NCBI GenBank assembly: GCA_039707465.1
Contig: CM077647.1
Location: forward strand, 118,298,610-118,362,609
From: Rhabdophis nuchalis
Lineage: Eukaryota; Chordata; Lepidosauria; Squamata; Natricidae
DNA: 64,000 nucleotides
Reading direction: 5' to 3'
In this document: positions 46,498 to 58,612 of the stretch, piece by piece
Position numbering within the stretch: the first letter of the stretch is position 1
Layout of the letters: each line of letters starts with the position of its first letter
Made by a program: the position numbers and the translations under genes
Notes under the pieces: generated by a model
What the model was told of the DNA's origin: nothing
Databases searched by the model: none
Seen by the model: the letters and a program-made list of their open reading frames with translations, nothing else

Positions 46498-47489
46498 TCT
46501 AGGACTTCCAGTTCCAGACATATTGTACTGTATGTATTATAAATTATATGTCTTTTCTAATTTACCTACAACTTTATATTACATTTTTTTTATGTTACTA
46601 TTAATATTGTGTTAACTAAGACTACTTGTTGCTTTTTATATACTGTTCAGATTGCTTTTCTCCCCTCATTTTTTTCCTAGATTTGATCCTATACAAATGT
46701 AACATTTAACCAAGTTAATACAAATTGTGGTCTATGATAATGTATTAGGAAAGCACATGGCTAAGTATTTATCAGGAATTCATTGGCAACTAAAATTTTA
46801 CCATAAGGTTCTATTGTACTAGCTGAGTTATCTCTTTTTCTATCTCAAATGTCTCAAAAGAGAAGGGAATATCCAAGGACATTTCAAGAATATGACAGAG
46901 GAAGTTTCTGAGGAAAGTGACTCAGGCAGTTGAAAAAAAGGAAGTACTTCTATGTTGATTTATGTAAACATGAGAGTGACCTAGTTCTACCCTGCCCCTC
47001 CCACCCACCCCCAGGTGAGGCAATAGCCTGGACAATGGAAGCAGTTTTTCAGTTTTTAACACCACAAAATTATGTTATCTAGTGGCAAAATGCACAGATC
47101 ACAGTGAGGCAATTTTATAGCATCTTTTAAGTTTGGGAAGATTTTACTGAAGATACTGGCTTGCCTCCTAGAGTCTTCTCATTCTCATTCTTAAAACTTC
47201 AAAAGAGGTTTAAGAAAGGAGGCATTGAAAATGATACAAATGTGCACTACTTCTACCCAGCACGAAAAGCTGAAAAATGACAATAAAGAGGCTGCTTTTA
47301 TGTTTCATCTTTCCATCATAACCCTTCCAGTGACCTCACTGTATCACTAGGTGACCTCTGACCCTTCAGAAGATTATGAGGATCAGTTAAAGCCCTGTCC
47401 CATCAGGAGTCCTGATCAACAATGATGACATACAACATAAGTTCTCAGAGAATGTTAGAAAAATACAACATTTATCAGAGCATCCTCAT

Positions 47490-48065
47490 TACAGATTAAC
47501 AGAGTTGGAAGGTACCTTATAGGTCATCTAGTCCAACCTCCTGCTCAAACAGGAGGACCTACACCATTTTTGACAGATGGCAGTCCAGTCTCTTCTTGAA
47601 TGTCTCAAATGATGAAGCTCCCACAACTACCAAAGGCAAGCTATTCCATTGGTTGATTGTTCTCACTGACAAAGTTCCTCCTTATTTCTAGGTTAAATCT
47701 CTCCTTGGTCAGTTTCCACCCGTTATTCCTTGTCTGGCCTTCAGGTGCTTTGGAAAATAGCTTGATCCTCTTCTCTGTGGCAGCCTCTCAAATATTGGAA
47801 CACTACTATCATGTCTCCCCTGGTCCTTCTCTTCACTAGACTAGCCATGTCCAGTTCCTGTAACCATTCTTCATATGTTTTAGTCTCCAGTCCCCTTATC
47901 ACCTTGTTTGCTCTTCTTTGTACTCTTTCTCAACATGTTTTTTATAGTGTGATGACCAAAACTGGATGCAGTCTCTAGGTGTGGTCTTACTAGGGCTTTA
48001 TATAGTGGTATTATACCTCATTTGATCTTGATTGTATCCCTTTGTTAATGAGGCCTCTACCTCTA
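47490..48065 (-). mobile_element. CR1 LINE 3' part
   Basis: Reverse-strand CR1 over about 575 bp: acagagttggaaggtacc, ggtcatctagtccaacc, cctccttatttctaggtt, tcctctctggcc-like tccttgtctggccttcagg, ccaaaactggatgcagt and ggtgtggtcttactagggc. This is the longest CR1 piece in the window, with indels that destroy the frame. Confidence 0.9.
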
Positions 48066-49149
48066 GAAATGCCATAATCTGGCAGGACCAATGACAATTT
48101 CGCACACCACCATCTCCACCCCTTGAGGGCTAGATACTTGATTTCTGTTGAAACAAAAATTGAGCTTCTCATTAGTCATCAATTGTGAGTTACTTCTCTT
48201 TAGCTGCATAAACTTCCAAAACTGTCTTAGTGGCTACGCCCTCCTGTGTTTAAGGCTGAGTTTACTTGGTTGTTGTTACTTCAATTCAGGAAACGATAGC
48301 TTAGTGGAAAGTGAAACTTCCAGACTATCAGCTTTTATCTGAAAGTTTCAGGTCAACGTGTGGGCGAAAAAACCTGTGTGGGTGAGTACTAAAAAAAATT
48401 ATACAGAAAACGTCAGCAGGAGACCTATGAAGATCTAAGGATTTGGAATATCAGGATTTCATGAAGTATAAACAATAAATCCCTACCTAATTAGAAAATG
48501 TGCGAAACATTTTTTTATTTGAAGCAAAAAATATTTATGAAAAGAGATGCAAACTCTATAATATGTATTTTCTTTAAAACTGTAATTAATTTTTTCTGAA
48601 ACTTAGTAGTATCAAATTGCTGTTGGTGAAAACCATTTATCACCAAGGTGGTGGATATAATGATTAGAAAAGACTGCTGCATAAAGATTTTTGTATTTTC
48701 ATGTTTTATTTTAGTAGTTGAATAAATTTTCCATAAGTTGTATTTGATAGTACTGTTATTAAGGACAATCAAAATGGCATTAGACATACATATTTTAAGC
48801 TCTCTAAAACCATTCTGCTGATGGTACAGAATTTAGGAAATAAAGAAGAATCTTAATCCATCATAATATTTGTGTTTTTGCAACTATATTTCCACCATTC
48901 CTTCAGGTGCTCAGGGTAGAATATTTGCATTTTTCTATGAAACTGCTCAGTGAGGTAAATTAGGCTGAGAGAGTGTTAGTGTGTGACAGAGAAAATAGCC
49001 AAAAATAATCCATGTGTGGCTGAGGATGGATGTAAACCTGCATTTCCTTGGGGACAGTTCAACATCTTGACCTCCATAACATACAGCTTGTTTGGTGGAA
49101 GTGAAGTGTGTGTGTGTGTCGGTGTGTGTACACACAAACATATATACAA

Positions 49150-49560
49150 ATAGTTTTCACTTAATAATTGTGTCACTTAATGACACAATTCACCCTGACA
49201 GCTCTGTTGCTAAGTGAAACTATCATTAAGTAAAACATTATGTGACCTTACCAGAATTAGATTGTAGTTCAGCAGTTGTTAAGTTAATCACCTGCAGTCA
49301 TTAAGCATGACTTGAAATTTACTGCCAATCTCTCCGTTTACTTTTTTCATCAGAAGTTAGCCGTGAAGCTCACAAATAGAGATCCTGGACACTTTGATCT
49401 TTGTAAATGCATACCTGTTGTGAGACACTGGCATCATGATCATGTGGGGACACTGTGGGGACAGTGTGACAGCTGTAAGTTTGAGGACATAATGCTACTT
49501 TTTCAGCACCATTGTAAGTTTGAATGGTTACTAATAGGGCAGTTGTTAACCTATAAGTAT
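49150..49560 (+). mobile_element. Diverged MITE related to the tacaggtagtcct family
   Basis: It contains cacttaataattgtgtc, gttgctaagtgaaac, cagcagttgttaagttaatc, catgatcatgtgggg and agtttgaatggttact, in family order but with many differences. It includes a 10-bp-arm hairpin at about 49166-49190. Confidence 0.5.
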
Positions 49561-50344
49561 ACATAAAAAAGAAATTGGAAGGGGTGATCTTAATTCCCAC
49601 ATAGGATTTGTAAAACTGAATGCTAGTAAACGTTAAATATTCAACATGAAATATTTTACCTTAAGGGACTCCATGGTTGTAAAAAGGAAGTTTTATAATA
49701 TCTTATTAGTTCATCCTGTCTCCCAGGAAGGGATTAGTAGTAAGCCAGTATGGGAGACAAAATGCAAAGAACAGAGGAAATCAGTTAAAATAATCATAAT
49801 AGATTAATAATAGTTGGTGAAATAGGTTTTCCTTTGCTAGAAGGACTCTGATGATAGTGGAAGATGCCGCAGATGAGTGGGGGGTTGGGGCAGATGTGTT
49901 GAGCTTGACAATAATTACAGGTCTAGTGCAGAAAGAAGATCTCTAAGCAAGAGTGCAGGTTTCTATAGCAACAACATCAGTAGCTGAATGACTTTCTATC
50001 ACACTAAGCTGGTGATTTAATGAGTTCATTACTGAATTCCAGTGGAAAACATGAAAGCCTGGGTGAAACATTGCTTGTGAGACACTGCTGTGTGTGTACA
50101 TGAGAAGAGAGAGAACCGTATACAAACACTGTAATGTTTGAAGCAAGCTTTACTGTAGCAGAAGCAAAAAGATAGATCACCCTCCGCACATTTCCTCCCA
50201 AAATAGTAACCAATATTATGAGTCTACAATAAAAATTGGATGGGTCTGGCGTGGCTAAAACCTTTAAAGGAGAGGGGACTTTTAGAGAGGAACACAGAGC
50301 TGCTTGGATAACAAATGTTTTACTGTCGTGTCCCGTCCCCCCCC

Positions 50345-50480
50345 CCAAAAAAAATAGCAATAGCATGGAGTGTAAGGCTGAATCATCCATAAGCCAGTGA
50401 GAATCAAGCTGCCAAACTGCTGGCAATCAGCAGAGGTGGTCTGCAATCCTGCATTCTAACCACTGTGCCACCATTGACAG
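50345..50480 (-). mobile_element. tRNA-derived squamate SINE fragment
   Basis: Read on the minus strand it begins ggtggcacagtggttagaat, then gcaggattgcag, ctctgctgattgcc and ggcagcttgattctcac, a tRNA-like head with A-box/B-box spacing, followed by gattcagccttacactcc. I recognise it as a common squamate SINE; the tail is cut off by a poly-C/A stretch at 50337-50355. Confidence 0.65.
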
Positions 50481-51269
50481 TTCAGAAGTATCTATAACAA
50501 AGCAATATTTGGGAAGATTTGCTGCAGTAATAATAACTAGGAGATTCTTCCAAGTCTCTCCTCTTTGTTAGAGATATTGTAATCTAATCAAAATAGGTTC
50601 TGGGTGATCGATCTGCTAACCAGAATTAGCAAAATGTGATATATGCAAATGTAAGCTTGCAGGAAAGAAGCATTTGACTATGGTGAACAGTACTTGTGTT
50701 TTGTATGGGTCTGTTAATTGTTATATTACAGCTTTTTTTCCCCCCAAATAACTTGACTTTTTAAAACAATTATAAACATTTCAAATTTTTATTCTATAAA
50801 AATTCTGATTAGCTTCTAAACAAAATTAGTAGTAAATATGCAGTCTGGCAACAATATATCCCAGTCCAATTCACCAAATTAGAAAATATTGATTCTCGAA
50901 CCATGATATTCCATTCACTCAATTTTTATAAATATTGAAGACATTATTTCAGATTTTTCAAATACTCTTTTGGTCTTTTTTTTTCCAAACCTCATTTGTG
51001 ATTCCTCTCCTCACCTGCAAATTTCAATTTATCTGCAGTGGCAGAAGGTTCATATTAGGCTGGCAAAGCACAAATGAAACATCTGGATGTGTTGATATGG
51101 ATAGTGTTACAATATCTCCTTCTCTGTCATTAACTTACCTTTTTCAATATAATAAACACTGCTGTTCTTTGAAGTGTAGCCCAGTATTGTGCCGGAAATG
51201 AGTGAGAGAGAGAGAAAAGAACCTCACCAACCATAACGCTAACAGATTAATGCAGCAGGAAGACAGTAT

Positions 51270-51500
51270 AGAATACAGAATAGTAGGGTTGGGAGGGATA
51301 TCAGAGATCTTCTAGTCCAACCCCTTGCTTAAGCAGAAGATCCTTTACCTTTTTGGGCAAATGACTCTCCAATCTCTTCTTGAAAACTTCCAGAATTAGA
51401 TGCAGTATTCCACGTGTGATCCCCACCTGTGCATATCTTCATTTTGTTGATTCGTTTGCAGTTGAAGATTGTTCCTAATGTTCTGGAGATGTTGGGATAG
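51270..51500 (-). mobile_element. CR1 LINE 3'-end fragment
   Basis: It contains acagaatagtagggttggga, gggatatcagagatcttcta, gtccaaccccttgc and ctccaatctcttcttgaaaa, followed by gatccccacctgtgc. Diverged reverse-strand CR1. Confidence 0.8.
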
Positions 51501-51714
51501 CAGAATTATATTCTATTAAAATATTCTCCAGTCTGACCCAACATTATTAAGATACTTTAAGGGTGGGGAGGAGAGGAAGTGCTTCAGAGAAAAGTAAAAA
51601 TGACAGTTCCACATCCATTCTTTAAAAAAAAAAGTTATATGCAAAACAAACACTCTGAAGTAAAGATCTGTTTGAAATATTTTGTAAATAATTTTTTTCT
51701 AGTTTTTGTTGTGC

Positions 51715-51867
51715 TCTAGTAATTAATGCATTAGGCTAGAAAACCATTAGTCCGGCCCCAGCCACTATACCAGCTGCGTTATACTTTGGCCAATCACTCT
51801 CAGTCCAAGCAGGCAATGGCATACCACTTCTGAAATCTTGCCAAGAAAACTGCAGATATCTCCTCTT
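51715..51867 (+). mobile_element. tRNA-derived squamate SINE
   Basis: It contains tgctctagtaattaatgc, attaggctagaaaaccat, ggccccagccactatacc, ggccaatcactctcag and the Bov-B-like tail gccaagaaaactgcag, as in Sauria-type SINEs. It abuts the start of the broken L2. Confidence 0.7.
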
Positions 51868-54834
51868 GCGACCCAGGGGGTTCAGGATCTCAGGGCCTGG
51901 GCCTTCGGCTGATGTTGTGTAATGCCAGGTCCATGGTTAATAAAGCCCCCCTCATTCACGATCTGGTTTTGGAGGGGGGGTGGACCTGGCGGGTATTACG
52001 GAGACCTGGCTGGGCCAAGAGGGGGGGGTGCCCCTCGTTGAAATGTGCCCACCGGGTTACCATGCATTTCATCAGCCACGAGCCCAGGGTCGGGTTGGGG
52101 GGATGGCGGTTGTCATAAAGGAGGGTCTGGACCCGACGGAGACCACTGTGCCGCAGACAGCCGGCTGTGAGTCTCTATGTGTGAAGTGGGGTCATGGGAG
52201 GCAGTTGGGCTTGCTGATTGTGTACCCCTACGTATCAGCAGCCCTACCCGAGCTTCTCAATGTGATAGCCAAGATGGCGGTTGATACCCCCAGGCTGCTA
52301 GTCATGGGGGATTTCAACCTGCCATCGATAGGCGAGGCATCTGAGCAAGCACAGGAGTTCATGGCCTCCATAGACCTGACCCAGTTAGTTCATGACCCCA
52401 TCCACACTGGAGGACACACGCTGGACTTAGTTTTTGTCTCCGGCCAGTGGTTGAGTGATCTGGGTTTAGGGGAAATAGCTGTCGAACTCCTGTCATGGTC
52501 AGATCACTCTCTCCTTCGGCTGGGCTTTCCAACCGCTGCATCCCACCCCGGGGAGGCGGAACCGGAAGCGGTGAGATGGTTCCGCCCCAGGCGCCTGATG
52601 GACCCTGAGAGGTTCCAGATGGAGCTTGGGCCAATACCTGAGACCTTGACCTGTGACTTGACTGAGGACCTAGTGGCCGCTTGGAATAGTGTGGCCACAG
52701 GGGCCCTGGACCGGGTCGTGCCTTTGCGGTCTCTCACCCGATGCCGAACCACCTTGGCTCCCTGGTTTTCCGAGGAGCTGAGGGTGATGAAGCGTCGGAA
52801 GAGATGCCAAGAGAGTGGTTGGAGGGCCACCTGCTCTGAGTCTGACCGGACACTGGTAAGGTCGCACTTGAAGACCTATCTAGTGGCGATAGGAGCGGCG
52901 AAGCGTAATTATTTCTCCACTCTTATCGCATCTGCAGATAACCAGCCTGCCACCCTGTTTAGGGTGACCCACTCCCTTCTTCACCAGAGGGCGCGGGATG
53001 CCCCCTTGCAGGGTTGTGCAGAGGAATTTGGGTGTTATCTGCATGATAAAATCGATCAGATCCGGGACGGGTTGGCCTCCGATTGGACTAGTTCAGACGG
53101 GCTGACGGAGGCAGGTCTTGAGTCTGCTATCTGGGAAGAGTTCGATCCTGTGACTCCTGAGGACATGGACAGGATGCTGGGGCGGCTGAACGCCTCCACA
53201 TGTTTATTGGACCCGTGTCCCTCCTGGTTGGTACTGGCCTCCCGGGAGGTTACACGAGGCTGGCTCCAGGGAATTGTCAATGCTTCTTTGAGTGAGGGGT
53301 TTCTGCCAGCCGCCTTGAAAGAGGCGGTGGTGAGGCACCTCCTCAAGAAGCCCTCCCTGGACCCGGCTGTGTTGGCCAACTACCGTCCTGTCTCCAACCT
53401 ACGATTTCTTGCGAAGGTTGTTGAGAGTGTGGTGGCGTGGCAGCTCCCTCAGCACCTTGAGGAAACTGTCTATCTGGACTCGCGCCAGTCCGGCTTCCAG
53501 CCTGGGTACAGCATAGAGATGGCATTGGTCACGTTGGTGGATGATCTCTGGAGGGCTTGGGATAGGGGTTGTTCCTCTATCCTAGTCCTGTTAGATCTCT
53601 CAGTGGCTTTTGATACCATTGACCATGGTATTATGCTGCGCCGGCTGGAGAGGTTGGGGGTGGGGGGCACCGTTTTACGGTGGTTCTCCTCCTACCTCTC
53701 TGACCGGTCGCAATTTGTGTTGACAGGGGGGCAGAGGTTGACGTCGAGGTGCCTCACTTGTGGGGTACCACAGGGGTCGGTCCTCTCGCCTCTCCTGTTC
53801 AACATTTATATGAAGCCGTTGAGTGAGATCATCCGTGGTTTCGGGGTAGAGTTCCACCAGTACGCTGACGATTCTCAGCTGTACATCTCTACCCCGGACC
53901 ACCCCAATGATGCCGTGGAAGTGATGTCCCGGTGTCTGGAGGCCGTGCGAGTCTGGATGGGGAGAAACAGGCTCCAACTCAACCCGTCCAAGACCGAGTG
54001 GCTGTGGCTTCCGGTGTCACGATATAGCCAGCTGGTTCCATCTCTGGCCATTGGGAGCGAGTCATTGGCCCTTACAGAGAGGGCTCGCAATTTGGGTGTC
54101 CTCCTGGACTCTCGGCTGTCTCTAGACCATATGATAGCCATGGCCAGGGGGGCTTTTTATCAGGTTCGCCTGATACGCCAGTTGGCCCCTTTCTGGATTG
54201 TGACACTTTACACACGGTCACTCAAGCCCTCATCATCTCCCGTCTGGACTACTGCAACACTTTCTACATGGGGCTCCCCTTGAGGTGCACCCAGAGGCTC
54301 CAGTTAATTCAGAATGCTGCGCGAGCTGCACTGGCTGCCTGTGGCTTTCCGGGTGCGCTTCAAGGTATTAGTAACCACCTTTAAAGCGCTCCATGGCAAG
54401 GGACCTGGTTACCTGCAAGACCGCCTCCTGCTACCAAACACCTCCCACCGACCAGTTCGCTCCCACAGAGAGGGCCTTCTCAGGGTGTCGTCGGCCAGGC
54501 AATGTCGGCTGGCAACCCCTAGAGGGAGAGCCTTCTTGGTGGCAGCTCCTGCCCTCTGGAATGACCTACCCCTTGACCTACGGACGACCACGGACCTGCA
54601 CCTTTTCCGTCGGGCCTTGAAGACCTATTTATTTCATGTGGCCGGCCTGGCATAGTTTTAATTGTTTTTAGTAGGGGTTTTAGTAGGGTTTTAGGATAGG
54701 CTAATCATTTAATATATTTTTAACGTATTTTATGTTTTATACTACTGATTTTTATCGTTGCCTGTACACCGCCCTGAGTGCCGTAAGGGAGAAGGGCGGT
54801 ATAAAAATCTAATAAATAATAATAATAATAATTC
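51868..54834 (+). mobile_element. L2-type LINE, nearly full ORF but broken
   Basis: It covers the L2 ORF from just before the endonuclease to the 3' UTR (gcctgtacaccgccctgagt) and an AAT tail (54814-54834). It is 5'-truncated and inactivated by shifts near 51975 and 54185 and by a deletion near 54319. It is roughly 80% or more similar to the intact copy by eye, so the two are different subfamilies or ages. Confidence 0.9.
51912..54655 (+). pseudogene. L2 LINE polyprotein, frameshifted
   Basis: Three frames together cover the protein. 51912-51975 holds [13 protein letters not shown]. 51980-54185 holds the rest of the endonuclease (MGDFNLPSIGE, SWSDHSLLRL) and the RT (LDLSVAFDTIDH, GVPQGSVLSPLLFN, YADDSQLY). 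54314-54655 holds the C terminus (RELHWLPVAFRV, PALWNDLPLDLRTT). Causes: a small loss in the G-run at 51971-51980, a one-base loss near 54185, and a loss of about 50 bp near 54319 between two gcgcgag repeats. The RT has YADD, so catalytic residues survived, but the element cannot make one protein. Confidence 0.85.
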
Positions 54835-55277
54835 AGGAAATTGACAAACTGACTTGAAGGCATGCATACACATTCTTTTGTTCAGCACTGTTGCTTGAAA
54901 ATGCTTTTCTTCCAGCAAGAAATATAAAGGAAATATAACATATAGTTTAGCTGATTCAGCATAGAATATTATAATATTAATAATTCAGTATAGGCACACC
55001 AGTGTGCTATATGTAGATAGATTCTTAGAAGATTTGGATAGATTCGTTTTGTGTAGAATTCTGCTTCAGCCTCTCGAGTTGAGGTTTCTACTAAGTCACA
55101 GAACTATGGTGCTTATAAAGTAGGACAGCTCTTCCCCCCATTACTTTATTGCAATAATTATTTCTACAAAGAAGAATATGTACATTACAGGAAGTTACAT
55201 GTTTTTGTTCGTTATTTTCAACTTTGCAAAATATGGTTTTGTGGGTTGCTGTTCAGATAACACGTTGCAACTTGCAG

Positions 55278-55474
55278 TACAGTAGAACCTCTGGTCACAA
55301 CCATAATTTGTTCCATAACTTTGGTCGCAACCCAATTTGATCTTGACACAAACCTAATTTTGGAAATTTGGCGCTTATAAAAAAATAGCGCGGAAGGGGA
55401 AATCAGCTCCGTTTGTATGTGTGAACCCAATTTGGTCACGGTCAGAAGCATTCTTGACCAGAGATTCTACTATA
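55278..55474. mobile_element. TIR MITE, agtagaacctctggtc family
   Basis: The left end tacagtagaacctctggtca and the right end tgaccagagattctactata are inverted repeats with one main mismatch, flanked by TA. The interior has gttccataactttggtcgc and a gcgc-rich middle. About 195 bp, non-autonomous. Confidence 0.65.
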
Positions 55475-55547
55475 TGCTAAACAGATTGATAGTCTTTATA
55501 ACTACATAAAATTTCTATAATTTGTTTTGTATACATTGTGAAATCTT

Positions 55548-55548
<1 letters not shown>

Positions 55549-55580
<32 letters not shown>

Positions 55581-55601
55581 AGACAGACAGACAGACAGAC
55601 A
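55549..55601. repeat. GT and CAGA microsatellites
   Basis: About 15 GT units (55549-55578) followed by five CAGA/GACA units (55580-55601). Confidence 0.95.
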
Positions 55602-55798
55602 TGAGGGGGGAAATAGAACATCAAAGTTAGTTTTCTTTGTTGGGGAAATTGCAAAACTTCTGTAAATAGAAATAGTTTTCTATGGTAAAGCTTTTTCAGT
55701 TTGTCGTCTAAGTATTTGAGCCAAGGTAGCTTGAGGTAGGGCTGCAGTATCACTTTTCACTCCTATATTAAAGGATATAGCTTTTATCTTTATTTATT

Positions 55799-56388
55799 CT
55801 TCAGTTGATTTTTTTTTTAATGAAAAGTTTTATTGGGTTTTACAAAAAAATTTTTTAAAAAACAGGTAAAGGGTATAAGGTATTAAAGAGATATTTTGAG
55901 GACATCTATGTCGGAGGTGTCGGCCCACTCCGAGGCTTCATACAGAAAAAAAAAGGAAATACGATACATTTTTCATTTCCCTACAAAGTGGAAAGAGATA
56001 CAAAGATATCATTTTATATTCATGCAATCAATCATTTATTTCTATAAACATCCAAATAAAGGTTATACTATATAGAAAAAAAAGTCATTTGTGAGATCTA
56101 AGTCTTTTAGCAATTGTATCTTCCTCTCCCTGAGAGGAAGATACAGTTGGGGAATGTTTTTAAAGAAAGGCTTCCGCCTCTGCAATTGTTTTAATTCTTA
56201 CTCTCCCCCCCTCCCAGAACACTAACATTCCCTCGGGCATCAACCACCTGAACCAGACCCCCTTTTTAAATAATCTTTTTGATAAGAAGGAATATTTCCT
56301 CCTTATTTCTCTAATCTTTTTCGGGATCTGTTTCAAAATGGCAATCTCAGTCTGTTGGTATATTAAGGGATCGTCCTTCAGTTGATTT
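55799..56388 (-). mobile_element. L1 ORF1-only insertion with poly(A) and 13-bp TSD
   Basis: Minus-strand retrocopy 56375-55811 flanked by cttcagttgattt on both sides (55799-55811 and 56376-56388). On its own strand it has a 5'-truncated ORF1 end, a stop, about 340 bp of 3' sequence, an AATAAA signal and a terminal A run (T run at 55810-55818). There is no ORF2 between ORF1 and the poly(A). This fits a HAL1-like or internally spliced L1 RNA copied by L1 machinery. Confidence 0.8.
56160..56375 (-). pseudogene. L1 ORF1p C-terminal fragment
   Basis: It encodes QIPKKIREIRRKYSFL, then KRLFKKGVWFRWLMPEGM, then a KTIAEAEAFL end and a stop. This matches the C-terminal domain of L1 ORF1p (RNA-binding chaperone), where the KYSFL..WFRW.PEGM pattern is typical. 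The upstream in-frame ATG (56396) lies in the flanking target site, so the open frame is a chance fusion of host and L1. N-terminal coiled coil and RRM are missing. Confidence 0.7.
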
Positions 56389-56529
56389 ATTATCATAGTC
56401 TCATGGTAGTTTATAATGTTGTTATGCCATATCTAAATTTTCCCTGCTAATTAGAATGAGTTCTATTATCTTGCTACATGAAGAATTCACACAACTGCAT
56501 TCTGAAGTTGTCATGATTTATAACAGGAA

Positions 56530-56695
56530 GACTATGAGATCTAGTTCAGCAGGGTGGCCTCAAGCCAGTCATTTTCTCTGTCCTAGGAAGAAGGCAATGA
56601 TAAACTATTGCTGAAAAACTTACCAAGAAAACTGCAGGGAGTTATCCAGGCAATCACTAGAAATCAAAGGTGCAAAAGCAAACAAACAAATGATA
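56530..56695 (+). mobile_element. SINE fragment with Bov-B-like tail
   Basis: It contains gatctagttcagcagggtgg, cctcaagccagtcattt, aaggcaatgataaac, taccaagaaaactgcaggga and gttatccaggcaatcac, then an AAAC-rich end. Same tail as 51715-51867; the tRNA head is degraded. Confidence 0.6.
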
Positions 56696-58462
56696 ACATG
56701 AAGAAATACTGAACAGAGACAGCAAAATTCTCTTGTTTATACTTTAGACATAGGATTCCAAATAAAATGTAAAATTAAAATAAAGCACATTTGAATGTTT
56801 GCCTTGCATGTAGAAATTCTCCAATCTTGTAGTTAGCCATCATAGGGAATACAGAAAATATTAAACTGGGCCAGATGGATAGAACAACAAATTCTATCTT
56901 TTTATTTTTTTCACTACAAGTGTTTTATCATTTTGCTGGTGCTTAATAAATAAACCACCAAGTAATGTCAATCTCAGAAAGAGAAGAGAACAATATCATA
57001 CTGTATTTTTCAGCTGTTCTGCCTGAGTTGGACAACAGCAGATGTCTATTATCTCAACCTTCTTTGAGGTATTTTAAATGCAATACAACAACTGGCTTCC
57101 CCACCCCATCTTGGGGGCCATTCCAGCTGGGAAATTAAGTATTTATTCTGATGGAATGGTGTGTCTAAATTGGGAAATGGCTATCTCACTGGAATCTGTA
57201 GGAAAATCCTTATAAAACGGGTTTGCTGCTTTCTTGGGAGGAGCTGTTTAAAGGGGGGAAGGTGCCTTTTGCTCCATCCAGAACAGTTTTTTTCTTCTGT
57301 TTATAAAGACAACAATATTCCCAGATTTAATCAAAGATCCCCTGTCACTCCACGATGTATTGAATATATTCTGTTTAAAACAGCCTTTAAAATATAATGT
57401 ACCTACCTAGGTTCAAAAAAATAATTCTTTCCTTATACCTGCTTTTAAAATATTAATATTATGTGTTTTCTTAATATGTTCCTGAAATATATGGTTTTAT
57501 TTCTAGGAATTACCTTGGATATTTCCATTACTATTACCCAAGTATAACCTACCATTATCTCTGCCCTTTGAAAGTTAAGACATATGGCAACATTATGCTA
57601 TTTTCTCCATTAGTCAATTTGAAAACATATTTTATGATCCAAAATCTCTATTCTTCCCCAAAATGTTTACTGGATAGCAACTGCTGTTAGTAATTATAGT
57701 AATTATAATATAAATCAGGTATCCTGTCTTAGATCAGCACTGATAATACATAGCTTGTAATACCTACTATTATGAATTAAATATTTTATTAGAAGCTACA
57801 GGTGATTATAATCAAAATTTGCACCTAGGAATTCACTGTAGATCTTTGTGCTGGTTACAGAAGCCTTCTAGTATCACTTAGTCATAATGATCTCAATTCC
57901 TCTGTTCCTGGTTTCCTTGTTAGTATTTTAACCTTCTATGCTTACTCACAAAACAAACAGACTATCTAAAAGGATTTTTTCCCTCTCAATGATTGCAAAT
58001 ATTATTATGTTTTTGATTTTATTTAGTTTCAGTGGTGGGTGAACGCAGAGTGGTTTCTCTGGTTCCAAAATAAATTCCAGACATATAGATCCATCAAAGT
58101 AACTGAGGATATATATCATAGCTAAGTTATTGATACCATGGGACCAGTAATGGTCAAGTCCAGATCTAATGTATTATATAATGCATTCACTGTAAGTGGT
58201 TCAGGGAGTGAGGTACAGGTCTGGTCAAATTTCACCTCATCCATAAACTTGCTGGATGATTTTTAAAAATATGAATCTCTCAGACTCAAAGTTGTGATCC
58301 TTTAATAGGGCTAATTCAAATAATATTTCCCTTAAATGAAATTAAATCCAAGATGACTGCCATATAGTAAACTAATGATAGTTACATTATATATATAACT
58401 ATAGGCAACATATTATTTTTATCCAGTTTTTATTTCCATTTATTTGTTAGCCATTTATAGAC

Positions 58463-58612
58463 CACAGTTGGGATCAAAATTTAAGTCATAAGACATTGCA
58501 GTTGTAAGTCAAGGCATCATGTCACCAGACTCCATATTTTGACCATATTTATGCTGTTTCTTAAGCAAATCACACAGTAGCTAAGTGAATCCATAAGTCA
58601 AGGACTACCTGT
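58463..58612 (+). mobile_element. MITE fragment, tacaggtagtcct family
   Basis: It contains cacagttgggatcaaaattt, gttgtaagtcaagg, catcatgtcacc, ttgaccatatttatg and the terminal cataagtcaaggactacctg. The left end is rearranged. Confidence 0.6.

Noticed and set aside
52359..52830. Minus-strand frames opposite the L2 ORF (also at 16679-17089 and 17952-18461)
   Set aside because: Antisense shadows of the GC-rich L2 coding strand; no independent evidence.
58028..58050. cagtggtgggtgaacgcag resembling the left end of the ccggtt hAT family
   Set aside because: Only the first ~12 bases match, with no right end or target duplication.
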